DNA of 64,000 nt, taken from Stenotrophomonas maltophilia. Its GTDB lineage: Bacteria; Pseudomonadota; Gammaproteobacteria; Xanthomonadales; Xanthomonadaceae. Positions 6,647-16,920 of this stretch are shown here, piece after piece; position 1 is the first letter of the stretch; every line of letters starts with the position of its first letter. The stretch spans positions 4,310,501 to 4,374,500 of the forward strand of contig NZ_CP029773.1 of assembly GCF_003205835.1 (NCBI RefSeq), read 5' to 3'. The notes under the pieces were generated by a model that saw nothing but the letters and a program-made list of their open reading frames with translations, did no database searches and was not told where the DNA came from. The translations under genes were made by a program, and so were the position numbers.

Positions 6647-7981
6647 TCAGGGAGCTGTCCCCAGCAGCAGGCGGGCGATCAATCCACCGCCATCACGTTG
6701 CAGCAGCTGCAGTTCGCCTGCATGCCGCCGTGCCACGTTGGCCGCCACTGCCAGCCCAAGTCCCGCTCCGCCGGTGGCGCGACTGCGCGAACTCTCGCTG
6801 CGCTGGAACGGTTGCAGCAGGCGTACACGGTCGCCCTCGGCGATGCCCGGTCCGCGGTCCATCACATCCAGCTGCCCCCTGCGCCCCACCACCGCGACCC
6901 GCAGTTCCACTGCGCCGGCATAGCGAGCGGCGTTGTCGATGAGGTTGTCGATCGCCCGCCGCAGCAGGAGCGCATCGCCCTGCCAAGGCAGCACGTCCGG
7001 TCCTTCGGCGGAGATTTCGATGCCGCGCAGCAGAGCACTCTGCACGCACTCTTCCAGCAACGCCGCCAGGTCAAGCCGCCGCAACTCCAGCGGTTGCAGT
7101 TCGCCGCGTGCGTAGTCGAGCACCTGCTCGATCATCGTATCCATGCGTTCGATGTCGGCCACCATCCGTGCGGCCTGTGCCGGTGGTGCGAACTCCGCAC
7201 GCAGGCGCAGGCCGGTCAGCGGCGTGCGCAGGTCGTGCGCTACAGCAGCCAGCATGCGGGTCATGTCCTGTGCCTGTTCGCGCAGCCGCCCACGACCCGC
7301 GCTGATCGCCGCAGCCAGCACCTGCACTTCGCGCGGGCCGTCATCCGGCAAGGGTGTGTCGGCCTGCAGATCCACACGTGCACTTGCTTCGGCCAAGCGT
7401 CGCAACGGGCGCCCCAGGCGGATTGACGCCCATGCTGCCAACGGCGCCAGCAGTACGGCACCGCCCAGCAGGGCAAGCACCACCTGGCGGCGCCAGGCCG
7501 CCAGATCGCTGTGATCGCTGCCCACCACCCGCCAACGGCCATCGGCCTGGCGCACGCCCAGTTCGAACGGCGGCCATTGCATGGCGGTCAGCACTGCTGA
7601 CTGCGCCTTCAGTACGCCGGCCCGCGCCGTGGCATCCAGCACCGCGCCACCTTCGATGATCTGCACATCGGGCGCCTTGCCTTGTCCACTCCATACCAGC
7701 CGAACATCCTCCACCGGCGAGCCCAGCTGCAGCGCCGCCAGCTGCGTAAGCCAGTCGCTGGCGCTGCCTTGCGGCGGCGCTGCCTGCGTCGCCAGATGCA
7801 GGCCCAGCGACGCCGGCGCCTGTTCTCCCCGCAGCACCTGCGTGGCCTGGTCCAACCGCATCGGCGGCGGCGCGGGGCGTGGCATCCAGCCCACCACCGC
7901 GACGCTGACCAGGGTGGCCAGCAACAGGCTGGCCAGGGCCAGCACCGCGATCCAGCGCGCAGTGGACCAGCGCGTATTCAC
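6647..7981 (-). CDS. Sensor histidine kinase (HAMP-type, OmpR partner)
   Basis: A 444-residue inner-membrane kinase. The first transmembrane helix is near residues 10-32, a periplasmic sensor stretches to about 165, and the second helix (VVLALLGGAVLLAPLAAWASI) is near 168-188. HAMP follows, then the H box AAVAHDLRTPLTGLRLR near residue 248, the N box IDNLIDNAARYAG, the G1 box DVMDRGPGI and the G2 box GGAGLGLAVAANVARRHAG. It overlaps the response-regulator gene by 4 bases (7978-7981), so they are one operon with the regulator first. The stimulus is unknown; the periplasmic domain has no recognised motif. Confidence 0.92.
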   Translation of the reverse strand: MNTRWSTARWIAVLALASLLLATLVSVAVVGWMPRPAPPPMRLDQATQVLRGEQAPASLGLHLATQAAPPQGSASDWLTQLAALQLGSPVEDVRLVWSGQGKAPDVQIIEGGAVLDATARAGVLKAQSAVLTAMQWPPFELGVRQADGRWRVVGSDHSDLAAWRRQVVLALLGGAVLLAPLAAWASIRLGRPLRRLAEASARVDLQADTPLPDDGPREVQVLAAAISAGRGRLREQAQDMTRMLAAVAHDLRTPLTGLRLRAEFAPPAQAARMVADIERMDTMIEQVLDYARGELQPLELRRLDLAALLEECVQSALLRGIEISAEGPDVLPWQGDALLLRRAIDNLIDNAARYAGAVELRVAVVGRRGQLDVMDRGPGIAEGDRVRLLQPFQRSESSRSRATGGAGLGLAVAANVARRHAGELQLLQRDGGGLIARLLLGTAP

Positions 7982-8685
7982 AGCACCTGGACCTCGGTAC
8001 CGAAGCGATAGCCTTCCCCGCGCAGTGTCTGCACCAGGGTTTCAGCGCCGGGCACAGCGTGTCCCAGCTTGCGGCGCAACCGGCTGATCGCCAGATCGAT
8101 GGCACGATCGACGCTGTCGCTGGGTTCGCCGTGCATCAGCTGCAGCAACTGCTCGCGGCCGAGCACCCGCCCGGGGCGCTCTGCCAGCACCAGCAGCAGG
8201 GAGAATTCACCACGGCTCAAGGCCAGCTCAGCGCCATCCGGCGTGATCAGGCGGCGCTGCCCAGGAAGCAACCGCCATCCAGAAAAGCGCAGCTCGCCGG
8301 CCACCTGCTCACGCAGCTTGTGCTGGCGACGCAACAGCGCACGCACCCGTGCCAGCAACTCACGCGGATCAAACGGTTTGGCCAGGTAGTCGTCTGCCCC
8401 CATCTCCAGACCGATCACCCGGTCCGGCGCGCTGCCCATCGCCGACAGCATCAGGATCGGGATCGCCCGCGCCTGCAGCCGGCGGCAGACCGACAGGCCA
8501 TCCTCGCCGGGCATCATCCAGTCGAGGATGATCACGTCCGGGCGCTCGGCCTGCAGCAGCACATCCAACGCCGCCGCACCGCCCGCCACCCGCACATCGT
8601 AGCCATGCAGCTGCAGGCAGTCGGCGATGGCATCACGGATGCTGGCGTCGTCATCGACAACGATGACCCGGGCGGGAGCGTTCAT
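7978..8685 (-). CDS. OmpR-family response regulator
   Basis: A 235-residue two-domain protein. The receiver has acidic pocket DDD at 11-13, phosphoacceptor D55 in VIILDWMMPGEDG, the switch Ser in MLSAMGS and the Lys in YLAKPFDPRELLARV. The C-terminal winged helix (SRGEFSLLLVLAERPGRVLG to SVDRAIDLAISRLRRKLG) is OmpR/PhoB type. It is cotranscribed with the downstream kinase. Three GTATC(A/G)G direct repeats lie in the short gap to the divergent protease-like gene and may be its binding sites. Confidence 0.93.
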   Translation of the reverse strand: MNAPARVIVVDDDASIRDAIADCLQLHGYDVRVAGGAAALDVLLQAERPDVIILDWMMPGEDGLSVCRRLQARAIPILMLSAMGSAPDRVIGLEMGADDYLAKPFDPRELLARVRALLRRQHKLREQVAGELRFSGWRLLPGQRRLITPDGAELALSRGEFSLLLVLAERPGRVLGREQLLQLMHGEPSDSVDRAIDLAISRLRRKLGHAVPGAETLVQTLRGEGYRFGTEVQVL

Positions 8686-8692
8686 GGGCTCA

Positions 8693-8725
8693 GTATCGGG
8701 CCGTTGTGTATCAGGACGGTATCAG
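8693..8725 (+). promoter_or_regulatory. Direct repeats, possible OmpR-type regulator sites
   Basis: GTATCGG at 8693, GTATCAG at 8708 and GTATCAG at 8719. The last two have the 11-base period typical of tandem OmpR/PhoB-family half-sites. They sit between the regulator start (8685) and the divergent gene (8792). Confidence 0.45.
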
Positions 8726-8791
8726 CGCCGATGTTCCCGCGATACGCCAGCGCGCGCCAATGGTCGTCATCGATCACAACGGAGATGCCCC

Positions 8792-9718
8792 TTGCGCCTC
8801 ACCCTGCTTCCCCTGCTTGCCCTCCCGCTGCCTGCGCTGGCAGGCGATGCCCCCGAACACGTGCTGCCGATGTGGATGCAGGGCGGGCATCCGGCCGTGG
8901 CCGTCTCGCTGGACGGGCGTGCGGAGCCGTTGCGCTTCGTGGTCGACAGTGCAGCCGGTGCGACCCTGGTGGATGACCGCGTGACCCGGCGCTATGGTCT
9001 GGAGGACGCCGATGCAGCGGTGTCGCATGCGCAGGGTGCCAGTGCGAAGACGGCCCAGCTGCGACGGATGCGTACCACGTCCTGGCGGCTGGGCAGCTGG
9101 CAGCTGCAGGCCAGTGGCGTTCAGGCCGATCTGTCCTCTTTGGCGAAGGATGATGAGGCGGTCATTGATGGCCTGGTTGGCAATGACCTGACCGGACGCT
9201 GGGATACCCGCTGGGACTTCGGCCGCCAAGAGCTCGCGCTGTGGACCCCGGGCCGGCTCGCGCTGGATGGAAACGGGTGCCAGGCCAACGCGCTGCCGGA
9301 TCGCAAGGCTGGATTGCGCCACTTCGGTTTCATCACGGTGGCACTGGGTGATGCCGGTGTGGAAGCCATCGCCGTAGTCGATACCGGCGCGGCGCAGACC
9401 GTGCTCAATGCCGAAGCCGCACGCGCATTGGGCGTGCATACCGACGGCAGCGACCAGCGCGTGCGTGTTCGCGGGAAAGGCACTGAAGGCCTGGGTGGCG
9501 GAAGCCAGGCCACCTGGTTGTACACCCTGCCCAGCATGGCCAGCGCTGGCTGGCGACATCCCCCGATGGAAGTACGGATCAGCGAGCTGCCGGTATTCAA
9601 GGCCATTGGCCTGGAGGCACGGCCGGCGCTGATCCTCGGTGCCGACGCAATGCGCGGCGGCCAGGTGGACATCGGTGCCGGCGCCGCACGGATCTGCCTG
9701 CGTCGGCCGGCCAACTGA
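8792..9718 (+). CDS. Secreted retropepsin-like aspartic protease family protein
   Basis: A 308-residue protein with a signal peptide (MRLTLLPLLALPLPALAG) and two pepsin-like halves. The first active-site-like segment is RFVVDSAAGATLVDD, with DSA in place of the canonical DTG; the second is AIAVVDTGAAQTVLN with intact DTG near residue 190. This fits the PF13650/PF13975 retropepsin-like families, a minority of which are proven proteases. No ATG fits; TTG at 8792 was chosen because GGAG lies 9 bases upstream and the signal peptide begins there. It diverges from the two-component operon and could be a target of it. Confidence 0.8.
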   Translation: MRLTLLPLLALPLPALAGDAPEHVLPMWMQGGHPAVAVSLDGRAEPLRFVVDSAAGATLVDDRVTRRYGLEDADAAVSHAQGASAKTAQLRRMRTTSWRLGSWQLQASGVQADLSSLAKDDEAVIDGLVGNDLTGRWDTRWDFGRQELALWTPGRLALDGNGCQANALPDRKAGLRHFGFITVALGDAGVEAIAVVDTGAAQTVLNAEAARALGVHTDGSDQRVRVRGKGTEGLGGGSQATWLYTLPSMASAGWRHPPMEVRISELPVFKAIGLEARPALILGADAMRGGQVDIGAGAARICLRRPAN

Positions 9719-9743
9719 GCAGCGGCCGGCGCCTGCGAACGTG

Positions 9744-10774
9744 CTACCAGTCCATCACCTGCGGCGCCGGCCCCGGGTGCGACGGGAACAAGGGCAGCAC
9801 TTCTTCAGCCAGCTCCTGCAGCACCTCGCCGGCAGGCCGCTCGGCGAACTGGATGCCCAGCGCGGCATGGTTGACGCCGGCCCGCTGCCAGGCCTGCAGC
9901 AGATCGATCAGGCCCTTGCGGCCGGTGCGCAGGGTGAAGCCACCCCGCAGCGGCATGCGTGGATGATCCGGATCGTCCACCAGGTCGATCCATTCGTTGG
10001 TCATGTGCGGACGGAAGCCGCCATCCGGAATCAGCGCGCGCCAGGCGCCGATCTTCGCGGCCAGCCGCTGCGGACCGGCGTTGTCATGGGTGGCCTCTGG
10101 ATAGGTCAGCCACCCATCGGCATGCTGGCCGATCCACTCCAGTGGCTGACGTGCGCCACCGGTGACAACCAGCGGAACGCGGCCACTGACCGTGGGCGGC
10201 AGCAACTGCACGCCCTGCTCGGCACCGGCATGTGTCATCTCCGCCCATCCGTGCCCGGCTGCAGCCAACGGCGCATCTCATTCATGGCGGTGGCGAAACG
10301 CTCTCCGCGCGCCGCGTGCTCGACCCCATAGGCCGGGAACTCCAGCGGTCGATCACCGGACGCCACACCCATCACCAGCCGCCCACCGGACAACTGATCG
10401 AGCGACGCCGCCGCCTTGGCCAGATCGATCGGGTGGCGCAGCGGCAGCACCACGCTGCCGGTGGCCAGGGCCACGCGCTGCGTGCGCGCTGCCAGCCACG
10501 CAAGGTAGGTGAATGGATCGAACAGCTGGCCTGCATCACCGAACAGCGGATCGAACAGCGGCACGTCGCGCACCCATACCGCGGCAAAGTCGTGGCGGTC
10601 GATCTCCTCCACCAGCCGCGCCTGGCCCTGCAGCACGGCCATGTCGCCCTGGTAGAAGCGCAGCGGCAGGTAGATGCCCAGGGTCAGCGCGTCGGCGCGG
10701 AACATGCGCTGGTAGCCCGGGTGCGTGGCAAAGGCCGGCGCCGACGCGCCCGGCACTGCAATGGAATCGTTCAT
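9744..10774 (-). pseudogene. LLM-class flavin-dependent oxidoreductase, frameshifted
   Basis: Two overlapping frames together make one luciferase-like monooxygenase of about 340 residues. The N-terminal part (10235-10774) carries LTLGIYLPLRFYQG, FAAVWVRDVPLFDP and LSGGRLVMGVASGDRP. The C-terminal part (9744-10268) continues with HGWAEMTHAGAEQGVQLLP, VPLVVTGGARQPLEWIGQHA and ADGWLTYP. The break lies near 10255-10270, where adding one base (CGCCGTTGG to CGCCGGTTGG) restores one frame. It may be a true mutation or a sequence error. The start at 10774 has AAGGAGG at 8-base spacing. It follows the glutathione transferase gene by 13 bases, so they form an operon. Confidence 0.8.
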
Positions 10775-10787
10775 GTGCATCGCCTCC

Positions 10788-11423
10788 TTACGGGCCGGTG
10801 GCCGGTTCGGGCAGCTGCACGCCGCGCTGTACCGCAGGGCGTGCTGCAACCCGCGCGTACCACGCATCCAGATGGCGATGCCGCGAGAAATCGATGTCGA
10901 TGATGCGGGCGATGTGCAGCCAGCCGAAGTGGGCGATGTCGGCAATCGAGTAGTGATCGCCAGCCAACCACTCGCGTCCCTGCAGACGCTGGTCGAGTAC
11001 CGCGAACAGGTCGTCGCTCAGGCGGCGGTAGCGTTCGATTGCCGCGGAATCGGGCTGTTGTGCAAAGTGCTCGAAGTGCACGCGCTGGCCGAGGATCGGG
11101 CCGACGCTGGCGGCATGGAACATCAGCCAGGTCAGCGTCTCCCAGCGCGCAGCCGGTTCGGAAGGCAGCAACGCATTGCCCTGTTCGGCCAGGTACATCA
11201 GGATCGCCGCCGATTCGAAGACAACGAGGCCGCGCGCGCGATCTTCCAGCACCGGAATGCGCCCATGCGGATTGAGCCGCAGGAAGTCGGGATGGCGATG
11301 TTCGCCATCGGCGATGTGGACGTGGTGAAGGCGATACGGCAGGCCAAGCTCTTCCAGTGCGATGGTGGCCTTGAAGCCATTGGGCGAGCTGTCGGTATAC
11401 AGGTGCAGCGATGGTTCGTTCAC
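10788..11423 (-). CDS. Glutathione S-transferase family protein
   Basis: A 211-residue cytosolic enzyme with the two-domain GST fold. The thioredoxin-like N-terminus has LYTDSSPNGFKATIALEELG, the cis-Pro segment HGRIPVLED and the glutathione-binding E-S pair in VVFESAAILMYLAE. The helical C-domain ends DIAHFGWLHIARIIDIDF, resembling the YfcG/Ure2p-like nu class. A GTG start at 11423 is chosen: a CAGGA-type site lies just upstream and the fold starts immediately. It is first in an operon with the broken LLM oxidoreductase and is divergent from a LysR regulator. Confidence 0.88.
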   Translation of the reverse strand: MNEPSLHLYTDSSPNGFKATIALEELGLPYRLHHVHIADGEHRHPDFLRLNPHGRIPVLEDRARGLVVFESAAILMYLAEQGNALLPSEPAARWETLTWLMFHAASVGPILGQRVHFEHFAQQPDSAAIERYRRLSDDLFAVLDQRLQGREWLAGDHYSIADIAHFGWLHIARIIDIDFSRHRHLDAWYARVAARPAVQRGVQLPEPATGP

Positions 11424-11673
11424 GAGGATTCCTGGACGGCAGGGAGCAACGGCACGCACCGGCCTTCGATGGACGAGGCCAGGCGATGCGGAAACGGGCG
11501 CTGCAGCAGCCGTGCGGGCAGTCTAGGAAAGACCTGCATCATGGGGAAACGATGTCTCCTGCACGGGAAGTTGAGCGGGGCTCAACGTGCGCGACGCGCG
11601 CGCGACAGCCTGCAGTGCGGTCGATATGCTGTCGTCGCTCGGCGGGTGCCGACGCGGTTACAGGAGAGTGGAG

Positions 11674-12597
11674 ATGGGTGCGGTGCTGCCGCTGCTGGGC
11701 CTGCGGGCCTTCGTTGAAACCGGCCGCCATGGCAGCCTGACCGCCGCCGCCGATGCGATGGGGGTGACACCTGGTGCGATCAGCCAGCAGCTGCGACAGC
11801 TGCAGGAACGGCTGGGCGTGAGCCTGTTCGACCGCACCCGGCATGGCGTGGTGCTCAGTGCAGCCGGCGCGCGCGTGTATCCGGAGCTGCTGCAGGCCTT
11901 CGACCAGATCGCACAGAGCCTGCAGACACTCGAACGCTGGGAAACGCGGTGCACGCTACGCATCAGCGCGGCACCGAGCTTCGCCGCACAGTGGTTGGCG
12001 CCGCGACTGGGCGGATTCAGTGCGCTGCATCCGCAGGTGGACGTGCAGCTGGACTCGAGCGCGGCGCTGGTCGACCTACGCCGCCAGGGGGTGGACATCG
12101 CCATTCGCCACGGCCTCGGGCGCTACCCGGGGCTGCATGCTGAGCACCTGATGGCACCGGTGCTGCTGCCGGTGGCCAGTCCAGCATTGTTGGCCGGCGC
12201 ACCGACGGTCAGCTCGGTACAGGATTGCCTGCAGCTGCCGCTGCTGCAGGACGCCGACCGCAGCGACTGGCGGCTGTGGTTCCAGGCACTGGATCTGCCC
12301 GTCGATGAACGACTGGAGCGCGGCCCTGCGTTCGATGACGACCTGTTGCTGATCCGCGCGGCGGTGGCCGGGCAAGGCATCGCCCTGGTGCGCGACATCC
12401 ATGCGGCCGAAGAACTCGCCAATGGCCGGCTGCAGGTGGTGATTGACCAGCCCTGGCCACAGGCCTTTGCCTACTACGCCGTGACGCGTGCGGACGGCGA
12501 GGCCAACGCTGCGATACCTCCTTTCATGACCTGGTTGCATGCAGCACTGATGACGCCGCAGGAAGCAGGCACACACCCCCTGCAGGACGCAGGATGA
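11674..12597 (+). CDS. LysR-family transcriptional regulator (GcvA-like)
   Basis: A 307-residue regulator. The N-terminal helix-turn-helix reads LRAFVETGRHGSLTAAADAMGVTPGAISQQLRQL, followed by the LysR wing LFDRTRHGVVLSAAGARVYP. The effector domain (residues about 90-290) has the GcvA-type pattern VDLRRQGVDIAIRHGLGRYPGL. AGGAGAGTGGAG upstream gives a strong ribosome site for 11674. It is divergent from the GST/LLM operon with 250 bases between, the usual layout for a LysR protein controlling its neighbour; the inducer is unknown. Confidence 0.9.
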   Translation: MGAVLPLLGLRAFVETGRHGSLTAAADAMGVTPGAISQQLRQLQERLGVSLFDRTRHGVVLSAAGARVYPELLQAFDQIAQSLQTLERWETRCTLRISAAPSFAAQWLAPRLGGFSALHPQVDVQLDSSAALVDLRRQGVDIAIRHGLGRYPGLHAEHLMAPVLLPVASPALLAGAPTVSSVQDCLQLPLLQDADRSDWRLWFQALDLPVDERLERGPAFDDDLLLIRAAVAGQGIALVRDIHAAEELANGRLQVVIDQPWPQAFAYYAVTRADGEANAAIPPFMTWLHAALMTPQEAGTHPLQDAG

Positions 12598-12632
12598 GCC
12601 GCTCGGAAAGCGATGCCATTGCAGCCGGCCAC

Positions 12633-12663
12633 AAAAAAACCCCGCCTTGCGGCGGGGTTTTTC
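12633..12663. terminator. Bidirectional terminator, groEL/LysR
   Basis: Stem ACCCCGCC/GGCGGGGT with an A7 tract on the left and a T5 tract on the right, so it can end both the minus-strand groEL message and the plus-strand LysR message. Confidence 0.92.
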
Positions 12664-12685
12664 ATTGCGGGGCGAACGTGGGGAC

Positions 12686-14335
<1,650 letters not shown>

Positions 14336-14416
14336 TGCAATTACCTCATTGGTAGCGCCGGACCGGGTCCGGCGGCTGGGATTTGGGGATCAGGTTGAAG
14401 CAGGTCGCGCCGGGGC

Positions 14417-14704
14417 TCAGCCGATGACGGCGAGCACGTCGTCTTCGCGCAGGACCTTGTACTCGACGCCTTCGCTCTTGTACGAGCTGCCGGCGTACTG
14501 GCCGTAGATGACCTTGTCGCCGACCTTCAGCGACGGAGCGCGCACGCTGCCGTTGTCCAGCGGCTTGCCCGGGCCGACGGCCACGACTTCACCCTTGGTG
14601 GACTTTTCCTTGGCCGAATCCGGAATGACGATGCCACCGGCGGAGATTTCGTCGGCTTCGATCGGCTTGACCACAACGCGGTCGTGCAGCGGCTTGATGC
14701 TCAT
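14417..14704 (-). CDS. groES: Co-chaperonin GroES (HSP10)
   Basis: A 95-residue cap of GroEL. It begins MSIKPLHDRVVVKPIEADE. The mobile loop SAGGIVIPDSAKEKSTKGEV is present around residues 22-41, and the family tail REDDVLAVIG is intact. It is the first gene of the groESL operon; GAGAGACC upstream of the ATG is a modest ribosome site. Upstream DNA carries a sigma-32 promoter and a degenerate CIRCE, so both heat-shock sigma and HrcA control are predicted. Confidence 0.99.
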   Translation of the reverse strand: MSIKPLHDRVVVKPIEADEISAGGIVIPDSAKEKSTKGEVVAVGPGKPLDNGSVRAPSLKVGDKVIYGQYAGSSYKSEGVEYKVLREDDVLAVIG

Positions 14705-14750
14705 GAGAGACCTCTTAAGTTATTGATTGGTCTGAAAAAGTCTGGCGATG

Positions 14751-14777
14751 TTAGCACTCACCCCAGGTGACTGCCAG
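14751..14777. promoter_or_regulatory. Degenerate CIRCE (HrcA operator)
   Basis: The CIRCE consensus is TTAGCACTC-N9-GAGTGCTAA. Here the plus strand has a perfect left arm, TTAGCACTC, a 9-base spacer and a right arm, GACTGCCAG, that matches 6 of 9. It is 47 bases upstream of groES, between the promoter and the gene. Confidence 0.7.
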
Positions 14778-14818
14778 CATTGCTCGCGAAAAAGCCCGAT
14801 GAATCGGGAGCAGGACAG

Positions 14819-14846
14819 AGATGGAGCTGGCCCCGGACCTTTCAAG
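14819..14846 (-). promoter_or_regulatory. Sigma-32 (heat-shock) promoter of groESL
   Basis: On the minus strand CTTGAAA (14840-14846), 13 bases, then CTCCATCT (14819-14826). This is one mismatch from the RpoH consensus CTTGAAA-N11-16-CCCCATNT. Confidence 0.8.
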
Positions 14847-14972
14847 GCCGCTCGCGGAAAAAATTTCACTGCCCCGGGCCCGCTCGATCCGCGCCGGTGT
14901 GAAGGCCTGGAGGCCGGTGCAACGCGGCAACCCTGTCGCTGGAACCCTCGACTTTTGGTGACTGGCGTCGCA

Positions 14973-14990
14973 CTGTCAGATATCTGACGT
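14973..14990 (+). promoter_or_regulatory. Possible Pho box upstream of the endonuclease gene
   Basis: CTGTCAGATATCTGACGT compares with the PhoB consensus CTGTCAT-N4-CTGTCAT: 6/7 in the first half, 5/7 in the second, with an A/T spacer. It lies 72 bases before the nuclease start. The core is also a palindrome, so another regulator is possible. Confidence 0.35.
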
Positions 14991-15061
14991 TCATTTACGA
15001 CAAAGTGTCACTGGATCGGCCTTAGGCTCGGCCGCGCATTCCCAATCACAAGGAGTAGTCG

Positions 15062-16852
15062 ATGCGATTGCTGTCCCCGCTTGCCGCCGCCTGCCTGCTG
15101 GCGCTGGCCGCCGCGCCGGCCCAGGCCGAGGTCTTCATCAACGAACTGCACTACGACGACAGCACCGCCGCCGGTGACGTCGGCGAAGCGATCGAGGTCG
15201 TGGCCACTGCCGGTGAGGACCTGTCCGGCTACCGCCTGTATCTGTACAACGGCGCCAACGCCTCGGCCGCGGTGGTCTACGCCAACAACCCGGTCCCGGC
15301 AGGCACCGCCGCCGGCTGCGGCAGCGCCACCATCGCCGTGGTCAGTTACCCGACCAACGGCATCCAGAACGGCCCCAACGACGGCATCGCCCTGGTCGAT
15401 GCCAGCGGCAAGGTGGTGCAGTTCCTCAGCTACGAGGGCGCCATCACCGCCTCCGGTGGCCCCGCCGCCGGCATGACCAGCCAGAACATTCCGGTAGCCG
15501 AGACCAACAGCACGGCGCCGGGCACCTCGCTGCAGCTGACCGGCAGCGGCAGCCAGTACGCCCACTTCACCTGGGCCGAGTCGGCCAAACAGACATTCGG
15601 CAGCTGCAACAGCGGCCAGACCTTCAGCGGTGGCGGCACCCCAGGCCCGAACACGCCGCCGTCAGTGTCCACCACCACCCCAGCGCAGGGCAGCAGCACC
15701 TTCCCGGCCGCGGCCGATCTGGAAGTGGTGTTCAGCGAAACGGTGAACCTGGCCAGTGGTGCGTTCGCACTGAGCTGCGGCACCTCCGGCAGCGTACCGC
15801 TGACCTACCCGGCCAGCGGCCGCAGCGTGAAACTGTCCACCAACACCGCGCTGGTGGCCGGTGAAGCCTGCCGCTTCGACATCCGCGCCGCGCGCATCAC
15901 CGACCTGCAGGGCGCACACCCCGCCGCCGACAGCCGCATCGCCTTCACCGTGGCCAGCACCGGCGGCAATCCGGACCCCGGCAACCCGGGCGTGCCGGCC
16001 GGGTACTACTCCAAGGTCAATACCAGCAGCCCCAGCCAGCTGCGCTGCTCGCTGCACGCGACCATCAAGGGCCACACCGCCTACCCGTACAGCGGCTCGG
16101 GCACCAGCACCTGGACCATCCTGGAAATCGCCGACGAGGATCCGAACAACAGCGGCAGGATCCTGGATGCGTACCGCAACCGCAGCTACGCCAAGGTGAC
16201 CGATCGCGCCGGCAGTGGCAGTGGCCTGAAGTACAACCGCGAGCACACCTGGCCGAACTCGCTGGGCTTTGCCAGCACCACCGGCGACAAGGGCCTGCCG
16301 TACGCGCCGTACACCGACACCCACATGCTGTACCTGACCGACGCGCAGTGGAACGCCGACCGTGGCAACAAGCCGTTCGGCAAGTGCGATGCGAGCTGCG
16401 GCGAACGCGCCACCGAGGCCAACAACGGCCAGGGCGGCGGCAGCGGCGGCTACCCGGGCAACTCCAACTGGGTGCGCACGCCGGACGGCAACACCGGTAC
16501 CTTCGAGGTGTGGGGCAAGCGCAAGGGCGACATGGCGCGTGCGGTGATGTACATGGCGATCCGCTACGAGGGCGGCAAGGATGCGGCCACCGGCCAGTCC
16601 GAGCCGGACCTGGAGCTGACCGACGACCGCAGCAGGATCGTCAAGACCAGCAGTTCGCCGGCCTACATGGGCCTGCTGTCGACGCTGATCGACTGGCACC
16701 TGTCCGATCCGCCGGATGATGCCGAGCGCGCGCGCAATGACGTGGTCTACAGCTTCCAGGGCAACCGCAACCCGTTCATCGACCACCCCGAGTGGGCGAC
16801 CCCGGCCCTGTTCACCTCGGCCAAGCCGGCCACCTGCCAGCTGGCCAACTGA
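15062..16852 (+). CDS. Secreted endonuclease I family nuclease with N-terminal lamin-tail-like domain
   Basis: A 596-residue exported protein. Its signal peptide (MRLLSPLAAACLLALAAAPAQA) is followed by a lamin-tail-like beta domain (EVFINELHYDDSTAAGDVGEAIE, residues about 23-175), a Ser/Thr/Pro linker, a Big_5/SbsA-like Ig domain (about 200-300) and a C-terminal endonuclease I domain from about 325. The His-Me-finger signature is KYNREHTWPNSLGF, followed by DTHMLYLTDAQWNADRGNKPF. It probably digests extracellular DNA. AAGGAG at ideal spacing supports the start. Cysteines in the nuclease domain suggest disulphides, fitting its location next to dsbD. Confidence 0.9.
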   Translation: MRLLSPLAAACLLALAAAPAQAEVFINELHYDDSTAAGDVGEAIEVVATAGEDLSGYRLYLYNGANASAAVVYANNPVPAGTAAGCGSATIAVVSYPTNGIQNGPNDGIALVDASGKVVQFLSYEGAITASGGPAAGMTSQNIPVAETNSTAPGTSLQLTGSGSQYAHFTWAESAKQTFGSCNSGQTFSGGGTPGPNTPPSVSTTTPAQGSSTFPAAADLEVVFSETVNLASGAFALSCGTSGSVPLTYPASGRSVKLSTNTALVAGEACRFDIRAARITDLQGAHPAADSRIAFTVASTGGNPDPGNPGVPAGYYSKVNTSSPSQLRCSLHATIKGHTAYPYSGSGTSTWTILEIADEDPNNSGRILDAYRNRSYAKVTDRAGSGSGLKYNREHTWPNSLGFASTTGDKGLPYAPYTDTHMLYLTDAQWNADRGNKPFGKCDASCGERATEANNGQGGGSGGYPGNSNWVRTPDGNTGTFEVWGKRKGDMARAVMYMAIRYEGGKDAATGQSEPDLELTDDRSRIVKTSSSPAYMGLLSTLIDWHLSDPPDDAERARNDVVYSFQGNRNPFIDHPEWATPALFTSAKPATCQLAN

Positions 16853-16920
16853 CCGCGCAACGCAGCGGTCCACTGCCGCCGCCGGGCCCTGACCCGGCGG
16901 CGGCCCTATACTCGACGGTC

